Source: Streptomyces triculaminicus (lineage in GTDB: Bacteria > Actinomycetota > Actinomycetes > Streptomycetales > Streptomycetaceae). From it: 64,000 bases of DNA. The position numbers were made by a program, and so were the translations under genes. The notes beneath the pieces are model-generated. The model was not told the DNA's origin, did no database searches, and saw only the letters and a program-made list of their open reading frames with translations. This document shows positions 8,914-17,802 of this stretch, piece after piece. The stretch lies in assembly GCF_017349075.1 (NCBI RefSeq), contig NZ_JAFMOF010000001.1:2046001-2110000 (forward strand). The letters are read 5' to 3'. Numbering within the stretch: position 1 is the first letter of the stretch; every line of letters begins with the position of its first letter.

Positions 8914-9306
8914 TCAGGCCGAGAGCGGGTCCGCGGAATCCGTGGTCGCGCTGGCGATGTCCGGGTAGACCTCGAAGAGCCGGCGCACTCCCAGCGCCGC
9001 GAGCACCCTGTTGACGTGCGAGCCCTCGACCGCGCCCTGGGCGGGCAGGATGAGCCGCAGCCGGCCCTGGCAGGAGCGCATCAGGCGGCGGGCGGCGATC
9101 AGCACCCCCACCCCGCTGGAGTCGCAGAACCGCACTTCCCCGAGGTCGAGCACCAGACTCCTCCGGCCGTCCGCGACGGCATCGTGCACATGCTGCCGGA
9201 CGGCGGGTGAGGTCACCAGATCCATCTCACCGGATACCTGGAGCACGGCCCAGTCCCCCCGCTCGCGCTCCAACACCTTCAACGTCACGCGCTCGAGCCC
9301 CTTCAC
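8914..9306 (-). CDS. STAS-domain anti-sigma factor antagonist
   Basis: About 130 residues forming a single SpoIIAA-like STAS domain. The signature LDLGEVRFCDSSGVGVLI carries the serine normally phosphorylated by an anti-sigma kinase (DSSG). Unphosphorylated antagonists bind the anti-sigma factor and free the sigma factor. No RsbW-like kinase is adjacent; the next gene is an ECF sigma factor, which normally uses a different type of anti-sigma. GTG starts at 9306 (weak AGGA) or 9288 (after AAGGGG) are both plausible. Confidence 0.88.
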   Translation of the reverse strand: MKGLERVTLKVLERERGDWAVLQVSGEMDLVTSPAVRQHVHDAVADGRRSLVLDLGEVRFCDSSGVGVLIAARRLMRSCQGRLRLILPAQGAVEGSHVNRVLAALGVRRLFEVYPDIASATTDSADPLSA

Positions 9307-9673
9307 TCGGTCTGTCGTTCCTATGGAATGGACCCTTCCGCGGTGTGGCTGCCTGGCGCTTCCCCCGTGGGGCGCCGTATGAAACACCGTGGTCCCAGAC
9401 GCGGTACAAGCCGACCCATGGTGAGCCTATGCCCAGCTCGAACGCCGAATCCTCCTAGATCCGGTCACACCCGCATAACACATCGGCACATTCGGGCACG
9501 TACGATCGGCTCCGATCATCGGCATCGACCCAGCGTGACGGTTCCCATACCATGCGCCGCAAAGGCCGTCGACGGGCTTACCGGGGTTCGCCCCAAACGC
9601 TCGTGCGCTGTCGGACCCGGCCGATACATTCGGCGGTAGGGGCGTACAGCAGTACGTACGGAGGGGGCCGGGC
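9307..9673. other. Intergenic region between the STAS gene and the ECF sigma gene
   Basis: 367 bases holding the divergent promoters. The one clear element is a perfect 14-base inverted repeat, GATCGG-CT-CCGATC, at 9504-9517, which could be an operator. A 9-codon ORF (ATG at 9429) exists but has a poor ribosome-binding site. No convincing additional gene is seen. Confidence 0.5.
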
Positions 9674-10240
9674 ATGACGAACGACGCACCGCCGCGGTGG
9701 GACCGCAGGATGCAACAGCGACTCGCCCACGGCGAGGCCGCCGCGCTCGGCGAGCTCTACGACCGCTTCGCCTCCCTCGTGCACGGCGTCGCCCACCGCG
9801 TCCTGGGCGACGAGGGCGGCGCCGACCGCGTCACCCGCGACGTCTTCGCCCACGCCTGGGAGCACGCCGACGAGTACGACCCCCGCCAGGGCTCCCTCCG
9901 CTCCTGGATCGCCGGGCTCGCGCACCGGCACGCCGTCAGCCGGCTGCGGCGGGCGCAGGACGACGGGGAGCGGCCGGCCACGGAGGTCGAGGAGAAGGTC
10001 CGCGCCGCGTCCGCCGCGGCCCGCGCCGACTACATCGTCACCTCCATGCCCGCGCCCCTGCGGGCGGCCCTGGACCTCGCCTACTTCCGGCGCCTGGACT
10101 ACCGCCAGGCCGCCGCCCGGCTCGGCGTCACGGACGACGAGGCCAGGCGCAGACTCCGGCTGGGCTTGCAGCTGCTGTCCACCGCCCACGACGGGCCCCG
10201 CGCGGTCTCGCCGCCGGGCGGCCGGGCGGCGGTGCGATGA
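9674..10240 (+). CDS. ECF-type RNA polymerase sigma factor
   Basis: 188 residues. The N-terminal part (LGELYDRFASLVHGVAHRVL ... AWEHADEYDP ... SWIAGLAHRHAVSRLRR) fits sigma region 2, including the -10 recognition helix. The C-terminal region 4 (ALDLAYFRRLDYRQAAARLG) binds the -35 element. The linker has several Arg/Asp changes from common SigK-like factors. A strong site (GGAGGGGGC) precedes the ATG. The stop overlaps the next gene (ATGA), which encodes a zinc-finger protein likely to be its anti-sigma. Confidence 0.92.
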   Translation: MTNDAPPRWDRRMQQRLAHGEAAALGELYDRFASLVHGVAHRVLGDEGGADRVTRDVFAHAWEHADEYDPRQGSLRSWIAGLAHRHAVSRLRRAQDDGERPATEVEEKVRAASAAARADYIVTSMPAPLRAALDLAYFRRLDYRQAAARLGVTDDEARRRLRLGLQLLSTAHDGPRAVSPPGGRAAVR

Positions 10241-11415
10241 GCACCTCACCCGGCTCGGGCTCCGACGACGCGCCGCGCCTGCCCCCGGCCACGCCGGGAG
10301 CACCGGCGCGGCAGGCGCCCGAGCGGTCCCATCCCGTGCTCAAGTCGCTGCTCGGCGCCTGGGCGCTGGCCGCCTGTTCCCCCGAGGAGACCGCCGCCGT
10401 CGAGGAGCACCTCACCGACTGCGCCCCCTGCGCGGAGGAGGCCGTCCGGCTGCGCGACGCGGTCGCCCTGCTGCATCCCGAGGACGGCCTCGACCTCGAC
10501 CCCACGCTGCGCTCCCGGGTGCTGGCCGGCGCCCTCGGCCGGCGCCCCGCCCGGATCCCGGTCCCCGGCTGGGCCGGGCCCTACGAGGCGGAGACCGCCC
10601 GGCTCGACGCGCTGCTGCACGACATCGGCGAGGCGGAATGGCGGGCGCCGGTGCGGCTCGCGTGGTTCAAGGGCCGGCGGTCCGTCGGGCGCGAGGTCAC
10701 GGTGGCCGCCGTCATCAGCCATCTGGCGGCGGTGGACGGCATCGTGGCGGGCGCGCTGGGCCTGGCCGACCCCCAGAGCCCCGGCACCCCCGAGGAGCGC
10801 ACGGCGGCCCGCTGGGCCGCGGACGCGTCCGGCCGCACCACGTCCGGCGAGGTCCACTCCACCTGGCGCCACCAGGGCCGGGCGCTGATACGCACCGCGT
10901 CCTTCGCCAGCGACCGGGTGGCCGGCACGCCCGTCGAGTACGGGCCCTTCTGCCTGCCGCTGCGGGACGCCTTCCTGGAGCGGGCCTTCGAGTGCTGGGT
11001 GCACGCCGAGGACGTCGCGGAGGCAATCGACTATCCGTACCAGCCGCCCGCCTCGCCGGACCTGCACCACATGATCGACCTCGCGGCCCGGATGCTGCCC
11101 CTCGCCATCGCCGGCCGCCGCCGCGCGGGCCTGGCCCCGCCGCCCCGTACGCTCGTCGCGGCCGGCGCGCCCGGCCGCGCGCTGCACCTCGAGGTCGAGG
11201 GCCGCGGCGGCGGCCATTGGTACATCCCGCTCGACTCCCCCGGGGCGGTCGGCACACGCGAGGGAGAGGTGGCCCATGTGGCCCTGGACGGCGTCGAGTT
11301 CTGCCGGCTGGCCTCGGGCCGCGTTTCGCCGGAAGAGGCGGCAGCGGGCTCCCTCGGCGACGCGCAGGCCGTGTGCGACGTCCTGTACGCGATGGCGTCG
11401 CTGTCGCGGATGTGA
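10237..11415 (+). CDS. Anti-sigma-like zinc finger fused to a mycothiol-dependent maleylpyruvate isomerase (MDMPI) domain
   Basis: 392 residues. Residues 35-65 form a ZAS/zf-HC2-like motif (HLTDCAPC, with the upstream LGAWALAACSPEE typical of ECF anti-sigmas). Residues from about 110 match the DinB-like MDMPI N-terminal domain, including an ECWVHAEDVAEAI segment with the family's typical His and Asp, then an MDMPI C-terminal domain. No membrane segment is seen, so it is cytosolic. Overlap with the sigma gene argues that it controls that factor. The MDMPI domain suggests a link to mycothiol or another small thiol, but that is inference. Confidence 0.85.
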   Translation: MSTSPGSGSDDAPRLPPATPGAPARQAPERSHPVLKSLLGAWALAACSPEETAAVEEHLTDCAPCAEEAVRLRDAVALLHPEDGLDLDPTLRSRVLAGALGRRPARIPVPGWAGPYEAETARLDALLHDIGEAEWRAPVRLAWFKGRRSVGREVTVAAVISHLAAVDGIVAGALGLADPQSPGTPEERTAARWAADASGRTTSGEVHSTWRHQGRALIRTASFASDRVAGTPVEYGPFCLPLRDAFLERAFECWVHAEDVAEAIDYPYQPPASPDLHHMIDLAARMLPLAIAGRRRAGLAPPPRTLVAAGAPGRALHLEVEGRGGGHWYIPLDSPGAVGTREGEVAHVALDGVEFCRLASGRVSPEEAAAGSLGDAQAVCDVLYAMASLSRM

Positions 11416-11469
11416 CGTCCCGCTGAGGCGGCGGGCGTCCGTGTCGCCGCGCGGCGGTACGACACCGCC

Positions 11470-11488
11470 CCCGGGCGCGGCGCCCGGG
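11470..11488. terminator. GC-rich hairpin between convergent genes
   Basis: CCCGGGCG (11470-11477) and CGCCCGGG (11481-11488) form a short stable stem between the MDMPI gene and the converging purU. There is no T-run, as is common in Streptomyces. Confidence 0.55.
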
Positions 11489-11545
11489 CCGTAGCGGCCC
11501 GAGGGCCCGGGGCGCGCGTTCGCTACGCGAAGACGAAGACGACGA

Positions 11546-12409
11546 CTACGCGAAGACGACCGTGCGCGCGCCGTTCAGCAGGACGCGGTGCTCGCTGTGC
11601 CACTTCACCGCGCGCGCCAGCGCCTGGCACTCCACGTCGCGGCCGATGGCCACGAGCTGCTCGGGCGTCACCTCGTGACCGACGCGCTCGACCTCCTGCT
11701 CGATGATCGGGCCCTCGTCGAGGTCGGCGGTGACGTAGTGCGCGGTCGCACCGATCAGCTTCACACCGCGCGCGTGCGCCTGGTGGTACGGCTTCGCACC
11801 CTTGAAGCTGGGCAGGAAAGAGTGGTGGATGTTGATGATCCGGCCGGAGAGCGCCTTGCAGAGGTCGTCGGAGAGGACCTGCATATAGCGGGCCAGCACC
11901 ACGAGCTCGACGTTCTCGGCCTGCACCAGCTCCAGAAGCCTCGCCTCGGACTCCGGCTTGTTCTCCTTCGTCACCGGAATGTGGTGGAAGGGGACGCCGT
12001 ACGAGCCGACGAGCTCGGCGAAGTCGGTGTGGTTGGAGACGACCGCCGCGATCTCCACCGGCAGCGCCCCGATCCGGGAACGGAAGAGCAGGTCGTTGAG
12101 GCAGTGCCCGAACTTGGACACCATCAGCACGATCCGCATCTTCTCCTCGGCCCGGTGGATCTGCCAGTCCATGCCGAAGGAGTCGCCGATCGCCGCGAAG
12201 CTGGCGCGCAGCTTCTCCAGCGTCACCGGGTCCTCCGCGCTGAAGTGCACGCGCATGAAGAACAGGCCGGTGTCACGGTCGCCGAACTGCCGGCTGTCCT
12301 CGATGTTGCAGCCGGTCATGAAGAGATAGCTGGACACCGCGTGCACGATGCCCTGCTTGTCCGGGCAGGAGAGGGTGAGGACGTACTGGGCTTGCTGTTC
12401 GGTGGCCAT
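11546..12409 (-). CDS. purU: Formyltetrahydrofolate deformylase
   Basis: 287 residues. An N-terminal ACT domain (YVLTLSCPDKQGIVHAVS) is followed by a formyltransferase-fold catalytic domain with HHSFLPSF and HYVTADLDEGPII, which supply the catalytic His and Asp. It hydrolyses 10-formyl-THF to THF and formate in the cytosol, balancing one-carbon pools and feeding formate to PurT-type purine synthesis. The ATG at 12409 matches the family start; an ATG at 12427 is also in frame. The last 14 bases including the stop are duplicated just downstream (11523-11536). Confidence 0.95.
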   Translation of the reverse strand: MATEQQAQYVLTLSCPDKQGIVHAVSSYLFMTGCNIEDSRQFGDRDTGLFFMRVHFSAEDPVTLEKLRASFAAIGDSFGMDWQIHRAEEKMRIVLMVSKFGHCLNDLLFRSRIGALPVEIAAVVSNHTDFAELVGSYGVPFHHIPVTKENKPESEARLLELVQAENVELVVLARYMQVLSDDLCKALSGRIINIHHSFLPSFKGAKPYHQAHARGVKLIGATAHYVTADLDEGPIIEQEVERVGHEVTPEQLVAIGRDVECQALARAVKWHSEHRVLLNGARTVVFA

Positions 12410-12458
12410 AGCCCAATAGCGTCGCATATCCGCGGCCCCCGGATGACCCCCAGGCGGG

Positions 12459-12956
12459 TCAGATCCGGGTCAGCCGCGACAGGTCGTCCAGCGAGCGCGG
12501 TGCCGCGTCCGCGTCGTCGCCGTCGTTCGCCGCCAGCCGGACGTGCGCCTCGCGGGCCGCCCGTACCGCCTCCGCCCAGCCGTGGTGCTCCAGGTACGCC
12601 GAGACCGGCGCGTCCGCGCCCACCTGATGCATGATCCGCAGCACCCGCAGCACGGCGACGTCGACCAGCGCGGCCTCGCCGGAGTCCCGGAACACCGTGC
12701 CGACGTACTTCTCGGCCGACCAGTTGTCCAGCCAGGAGTCCTCGACGAGCCGGTAGACGGCGTCGGTCACATCTCCGTACCCCGCGCGTCCCGCGAGCCA
12801 GCACTCCTGCTGGAAGACCGGGTCCGAGAGCATGTGCAGCGCCGAGCGCACGTTCGTACGCCAGCGCCACCACGGCATGTCATTGAGCGGCATACCGTCC
12901 ATGGTGGTCGAGCGGCGGCCGCGACGGGAAGACTTCTCTGAACCCTGCACAGCCAT
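12459..12956 (-). CDS. Conserved protein of unknown function
   Basis: 165 residues, not assigned to a family I recognise. After a basic, Ser/Arg-rich 20-residue start, the body is rich in Trp and Leu and looks all-helical (WWRWRTNVRSALHML ... CWLAGRAGYGDVTDAVYRLV ... AYLEHHGWAEAVRAA). There is no signal peptide, membrane segment or clear catalytic motif. It lies 49 bases upstream of purU on the same strand, so co-transcription is possible. Codon use is typical of the region, so it is probably a real gene. Confidence 0.75.
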   Translation of the reverse strand: MAVQGSEKSSRRGRRSTTMDGMPLNDMPWWRWRTNVRSALHMLSDPVFQQECWLAGRAGYGDVTDAVYRLVEDSWLDNWSAEKYVGTVFRDSGEAALVDVAVLRVLRIMHQVGADAPVSAYLEHHGWAEAVRAAREAHVRLAANDGDDADAAPRSLDDLSRLTRI

Positions 12957-13183
12957 CGATCATACGTTCCCGCCAGGTTCCGTGACGCGGCGGGATCCGG
13001 GCCGCGCTGTTCACCGCGCCGTCACCGGCCGTTCGGTGATGATCATCCGGCCGTTCCCCGCCGGGAGACAGGCTCGGGCCCGGTTCCCGGGGGCCCGGGG
13101 GACTCCCGGGGGCCGATCGCTTCGCGACTCACTTCACGCACTTCACGACTTACTTCACGACGACGCCCGCGACCGCCGGCCGG

Positions 13184-15126
13184 TCACAGCTGGGACCACT
13201 CGTGCGTGGTCAGCCCGTAGGCCCTCGCGATCGGGTTCCACAGGTCCGCCGCCTTCTTCTTCGCGGTGGTGGCGTCGCTGCTCGCCTTGTCGCCGGCGGC
13301 GCTGTCGCGGGTGGGGCGGGCGTGGCCCTTCACGCAGCCCTTCTTGCCCTCCACCTGGTCGGACCAGTCCGCGTAGCGGGCGTCCGCGGTGGCGGACGAC
13401 TTCCACGCCTTCTTCAGCTGGTTCGTCAGGTCGTCATGGTTCGGCAGCTTGTCCGTCGGGGTCTTGTCGAGGCGCTTGAGCAGCTCGTTGCGCTCCTTCG
13501 CCGCCGCCTTCAGGGCGGACTCGGACTTGTCGAGGTCCTTGCACACCTTGATCGAGTCCACCGCCTTGACCACGGCGTCACGGCTCTTGTTGCTGTCCTT
13601 CAGCAACGCGTCCAGCGCCTTGGCCTGCGACTCGACCGCCGGGTCCGCGGACTTGGCGGGCTTGCTCGGCGTCGGGGCCGGCGTGGTGGCCTCCGTGGCG
13701 GGGGCGGACGGGGCGGGACTGGCGACGGCGGCCTTCTGCGGCTCGTCGTCTCCCCGCCGCTGAGCAGCGCCCCCGCGCCGAGGCCGGCGACCGCGCAGCC
13801 CGCGACGACGGCCACGATCAGCATGGCGGGCGACTTCTTCCGCTGGGGCGGCCGACCGCCATGACCGGAACGAGACGCGTGGGGCCCGTGCGGACCCTGC
13901 GGGGCTCTGGGCGCCGTGCGGCGCGGGCGCGGGGGCGGCCGAGGAGCGCGGCGGCTTCGGCAGCCGGCGGCTCGTCGCCGGGCCCGGCGTGGCCGCCGGG
14001 ACGGGCGGCAGCTGCTGGGTGGGGGCGGCGGCGCGGAAGAGCGTGTCGAACTCGGCGGGCGGCGGGCGCTCGCCCGACTGGGAGATCACTCCGAAGGGCG
14101 ACCCGACGCCGGGCACGCCACCCCCGGAGGCGTGGGCAGGTCGGTGCCGCCGACGGGCGGAGGACGGTGGTCGCCGCCGCGTCGCCGCGCCCGGCACCGC
14201 CGACGGGCGGGAGGAGCGTGGTCGCGGCCGCGTCACCGGGGCCGGGCCGCCCACGGGCGGGAGGAGCGTGGTGGCGGCCGCGTCGCCGCCGAGGCCGGCG
14301 GGCGGGGTGTTCAGCGACGGCAGGAGCGTCGTCGCCTCGGCGTCCGCGGCCCGGGGGGCGGGCGCCGGGACCTCGTCCTCGTTGACCACGGGCGGCAGGT
14401 ACTGCGTCGCCGGGGCGTTCTCCTCGGCCCGTCCGTCCCGGCCTTCCGGGACGACGAAGGGGCGCGGCGTCACGGTGTCGCCGACGGGCGGAAGGAAGGC
14501 GGTCGCGTCGGCGTCTCCGCCGGGGCCGGCGGGGCCGGTGCCGGCGACCGGCGGAATGAGGGCCGTGGCCGCGGCGTCCGCCGGCGGCGTGGCGCCGAAC
14601 GGGGCGTTGCCGTAGGGGGCGGTCGTACCGCCGTTGCCGTACGACGCGTCGCCGTAGGCGGGGTTGTCGTAGGCCGCGTAGTCGTACGTCGCGATGCCGT
14701 ATGTCGGGGGACCGGTGGGCGCGTCGCCGACGGGCGGGAGGAACGCCGTCGCCGCGGCGTCCGCCGAGGGCGCGGCCGGCCGGCCCGCCCCGGTGGACGG
14801 ATTCCCGTTCGGCGTCGGCGGCTGCAGCAACTGCGTGGCCTCGGAAGAGGATTCGGGGCCTGTGTCATGTATGCCGGGTATGCCCGGTATCCCCCCACCA
14901 CTGGGCGGAACCGGCGGCGCCGGCGGCATCGCGGGCATGGGCGGAACCGGCGGCACGGGGTCAGCGAGGCCGCCGACAGCGGAGGGGCCTCCGGGGGCAG
15001 CGGGGCGCCCGGACCCCAGGGGGCGGCGGGTGCGGGCGTGCCGGACCACGGATCGGCGGGCCGTGCGGGCGGCTCGGGCGGGGCCGCGGGGCGCTGCGGC
15101 TCGTTCCCCTGTCCGCTCTGCGTCAC
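13184..15126 (-). pseudogene. Repeat-rich, Pro-rich single-pass membrane protein broken by six single-base indels
   Basis: One protein can be rebuilt: MTQSGQGNEPQ start (ATG at 15126), a Pro-rich cytosolic region, at least eight repeats of the type DAAATxLLPPVGG, a transmembrane helix (IVAVVAGCAVAGLGAGALL) and a C-terminal helical domain with two cysteines ending HEWSQL. It is split by frameshifts at 14957-14960, 14238-14241, 14159-14160, 14121-14125 and 13752-13755 (one base missing each) and 13901-13904 (one base extra). The three shifts at 14.12-14.24 kb sum to a full codon and restore the same frame, and the last two cancel. Function unknown; it may be intact if these are sequencing errors. 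Confidence 0.75.
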
Positions 15127-15308
15127 CGGGACTCCTCAGGCTGTAACGGGACTTACGCAATCGGCCGCTCACGCTACCGGGTCGCCCCGGCGCTCGGCCA
15201 TGCACCGCCCGTTCACCCGGTCCGCGGCACGATCGTCCCAGGTCACCCCAGGCCTCGGAGCAGCCGTCCGGTCTTCGCCGACCGGGCCTCCGGACCTGGG
15301 GCACGTCC

Positions 15309-16697
15309 CTACGCCGCCTGCATCTCCATCCGCGTCCCGAATTCCCTTACGACCGGTTCGTCCCGGTACGGCTCCAATCGCTGCCGGAAGTCGTCCAGAT
15401 ACTCGGCGCCCCGGTTGGAGCGCAGCGTGCCCAGCAGTTCCAGGGCGCGCGTGCCCGTGGCGCAGGCCTCCTCCACCTCGCGCTGCTGCACATGGGCCGT
15501 GGCGAGCAGCAGCAGGTCGATGGCCCGGCGGCGCACGCGGCCCGTCGGGTGGGCGGCCAGCGCGTCCTCCGCGTGCCGCCGCGCGGGCTCGGCCTGGCCG
15601 AGGTCGCGGTGGCAGTGGGCCAGCTCGTCGGAGAGGTAGGCCCGGTCGAAGTGACGGATCCACGGCGGGTCGTCGCCGGAGTCGGTGCCGTTGTCGGCGG
15701 CCTCGAGCCGGGAGACGGCCCGGCTCGCGACGACCTGGCAGGCGCGCGCGTCGCCGAGCAGCGCGTGGCCGCGCGCCTCGGCCGCGTAGAACATCGCCTC
15801 GGCGCGGGGCGTGACGTGCCCCCGCGCGCCCTCCTGGGCCGCCTTGGCGAGCTGCGCGATCTCCCTGGGGTTGCCCAGGGACGCGGCGAGGTGGCTCATG
15901 CTGGCGGCCAGGACGTAGCCGCCGTAACCGCGGTCGCCCGCGGCCTGGGCCAGGCGCAGCGCCTGGATGTAGTAGCGCTGGGCGAGCCCGGGCTGGCCGG
16001 TGTCGACGGCCATGTAGCCCGCCAGCTCCGTCAGCCGCGACACGGCCGCGAAGAGGTCGCGGCCGACCGCCTCGCGGTACGAGCCGGCCAGCAGCCCGGA
16101 GACGACGCTGTTGAGGTAGTGGACCACCACGGGGCGTACGTGCCCGCTGCCGTAGCGGTGGTCGAGCTCCACGAGCGCGTCCGTGGTGGCCCGCACGGCC
16201 TCGACGTCGGACGGGCCCACGCGCGCGCCCGCGCTCCGCGCGACCTGCGGGTCGGCGGCGGTGATCAGCCAGTCGCGGCTGGGCTCGACGAGCGCCGAGG
16301 ACGCCACCGACGTTCCGCTGAGGAAGTCGCGGCGGCCGACGTCGCTGCGCCACAGCTCGCAGACCTGCTCGATCGCGCCGAGGACGGTCGGGGAGAACTG
16401 CAGCCCCACCCCGGACGCGAGGTTCTTGCCGTTGGCCATGCCGATCTCGTCGATCGTGACCGTGCGGCCCAGCTTGCGGCCGAGGGCCTCGGCGATGACG
16501 GCGGGCGCCCGGCCCCGCGGCTGCTGGCCGCGCAGCCACCGGGCCACGGACGTCTTGTCGTAGCGCAGGTCCAGGCCGTGCTCGGCGCCGCACATGTTGA
16601 CCCTGCGCGCCAGGCCGGCGTTGGAGCAGCCGGCTTCCTGAATGAGCGCCTGCAGCCGTTCGTTCGGCTGCCGCGCCACGAGTGGCCGTGCGGCCAT
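15309..16697 (-). CDS. Large Streptomyces-type regulator with N-terminal HTH-like region and TPR-like repeats
   Basis: 462 residues. The N-terminal 110 residues (MAARPLVARQPNERL ... SNAGLARRVN ... TSVARWLRGQQPRGRAP) form a helix-turn-helix-like region. The rest is helical repeat sequence typical of Streptomyces TPR regulators; it reminds me of the NsdA family, which affects sporulation and antibiotic production, but I cannot confirm orthology. The ATG at 16697 has AGGGGGTTGAGC upstream. A 28-base near-palindrome at 16820-16847 lies 123 bases upstream and is a good candidate operator, possibly for autoregulation. Confidence 0.85.
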   Translation of the reverse strand: MAARPLVARQPNERLQALIQEAGCSNAGLARRVNMCGAEHGLDLRYDKTSVARWLRGQQPRGRAPAVIAEALGRKLGRTVTIDEIGMANGKNLASGVGLQFSPTVLGAIEQVCELWRSDVGRRDFLSGTSVASSALVEPSRDWLITAADPQVARSAGARVGPSDVEAVRATTDALVELDHRYGSGHVRPVVVHYLNSVVSGLLAGSYREAVGRDLFAAVSRLTELAGYMAVDTGQPGLAQRYYIQALRLAQAAGDRGYGGYVLAASMSHLAASLGNPREIAQLAKAAQEGARGHVTPRAEAMFYAAEARGHALLGDARACQVVASRAVSRLEAADNGTDSGDDPPWIRHFDRAYLSDELAHCHRDLGQAEPARRHAEDALAAHPTGRVRRRAIDLLLLATAHVQQREVEEACATGTRALELLGTLRSNRGAEYLDDFRQRLEPYRDEPVVREFGTRMEMQAA

Positions 16698-17014
16698 GCT
16701 CAACCCCCTGAGACTGCTATGCGTTCGCGATGTGCTCCGCGTGGTGCGGAGTGACCGATCCGGCTGTGAACACCTTCTCCTGTGATCTTTGCCCCCCTGA
16801 TATGCGGAGAATGCAGGACTTGCCGGTATTGGCATCAATAGCGGCAATGACCTGGGTCAGTAACACGCCGCCCAGGTGGCTACCCCTTCGCGGCGGCGAA
16901 CTTTCGCCTGCGCCCCCGCACATGCATCCGTGCGCCCCATGTGCTGTGGCCGGCAGGTGCGAGGAGCCTGTGCCAGAGCCGTAACCCCCGGTGACGGCGG
17001 CAGTTGAGCTGGGC
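16698..17014. other. Divergent intergenic region with a 28-base palindrome
   Basis: 317 bases, locally AT-richer than its surroundings, between the TPR regulator (minus) and the prim-pol gene (plus). It contains the near-perfect inverted repeat 16820-16847, listed separately. No further ORF with a convincing ribosome-binding site is seen. Confidence 0.5.
16820..16847. promoter_or_regulatory. Near-perfect 12+12 bp operator-like inverted repeat
   Basis: TTGCCGGTATTG (16820-16831), spacer GCAT, CAATAGCGGCAA (16836-16847). Eleven of 12 positions pair. AT-containing palindromes of this length are rare by chance in this composition. Confidence 0.65.
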
Positions 17015-17683
17015 GTGGAAGAGACCATCGGAGTAGCGGCCCCGCATATCCCCCAACAGCGCGGTGAGCGCGTGCTGGACGCGGCGGCGAGATACGCGGA
17101 GGACCGGCACTGGGACGTTTTCCCCGGCACCTGGCTGGAGGCCAGGGACGGGCGCGAGCACTGCTCGTGCGGCGAGCCCGCCTGCCCCGCGCCCGGCGCC
17201 CATCCCGCCCGGCCCGACTGGGCCACGCAGGCCACGGGCAGCGCGTCCACCGCGCGGCGCATGTGGACGAAACAACCCCGCGCCTCGATCCTGCTGCCCA
17301 CCGGTCGCACCTTCGACGCCCTGGACGTCTCGGAGTCGGCCGGATTCCTGGCGCTGGCCCGCATGGAGCGCATGGAGATCCAGCTCGGGCCGATCACGTG
17401 CACGCCGTTCCGCCGGATGCTGTTCTTCGTGCTGCCCGGCGGCGCCCTGAAGGTCGCCGACCACATCCGCAAGCTCGGCTGGGCGCCCTCCACCCTCGAC
17501 CTGGTCGCCCGCGGCGAGGGCGACTACGTGGTCGCTCCCCCCACCCGCATCGGCAGCCGCGGACCCGTGCAGTGGGCGCGCCAGCCCACCGCCGCCAACC
17601 GCTGGCTGCCGGACGCGGAGGAGCTCGTCAGCGCCCTCGCCTACGCCTGCGGCCGCGAGGCGGCGCTGGCCCGCGGCCGCTGA
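17015..17683 (+). CDS. Bifunctional DNA primase/polymerase (prim-pol) N-terminal domain protein
   Basis: 222 residues from the GTG at 17015 (a GTG at 16991 is also in frame). The sequence fits the prim-pol family found as short stand-alone proteins in Streptomyces: WDVFPGTW, a CSCGEPAC cysteine cluster, GAHPARPDWATQAT, and SILLPTGRTFDALDV. The usual acidic catalytic pair (DxD) is not evident, so polymerase or primase activity is doubtful, and a nucleic-acid or nucleotide-binding role may be more likely. No replication genes adjoin. It precedes the ABC exporter genes by 119 bases. Confidence 0.8.
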   Translation: MEETIGVAAPHIPQQRGERVLDAAARYAEDRHWDVFPGTWLEARDGREHCSCGEPACPAPGAHPARPDWATQATGSASTARRMWTKQPRASILLPTGRTFDALDVSESAGFLALARMERMEIQLGPITCTPFRRMLFFVLPGGALKVADHIRKLGWAPSTLDLVARGEGDYVVAPPTRIGSRGPVQWARQPTAANRWLPDAEELVSALAYACGREAALARGR

Positions 17684-17802
17684 GAACTGCTGACAAACGT
17701 CATCGGTCCGCCCCTCGCATCCCCCCTATGGTGGATTCGGGGGGCGGAGCGCTGTTCGACGTCCCCCGGAGCACCACAACACGGGGACGAAGGAAGTGCG
17801 CG

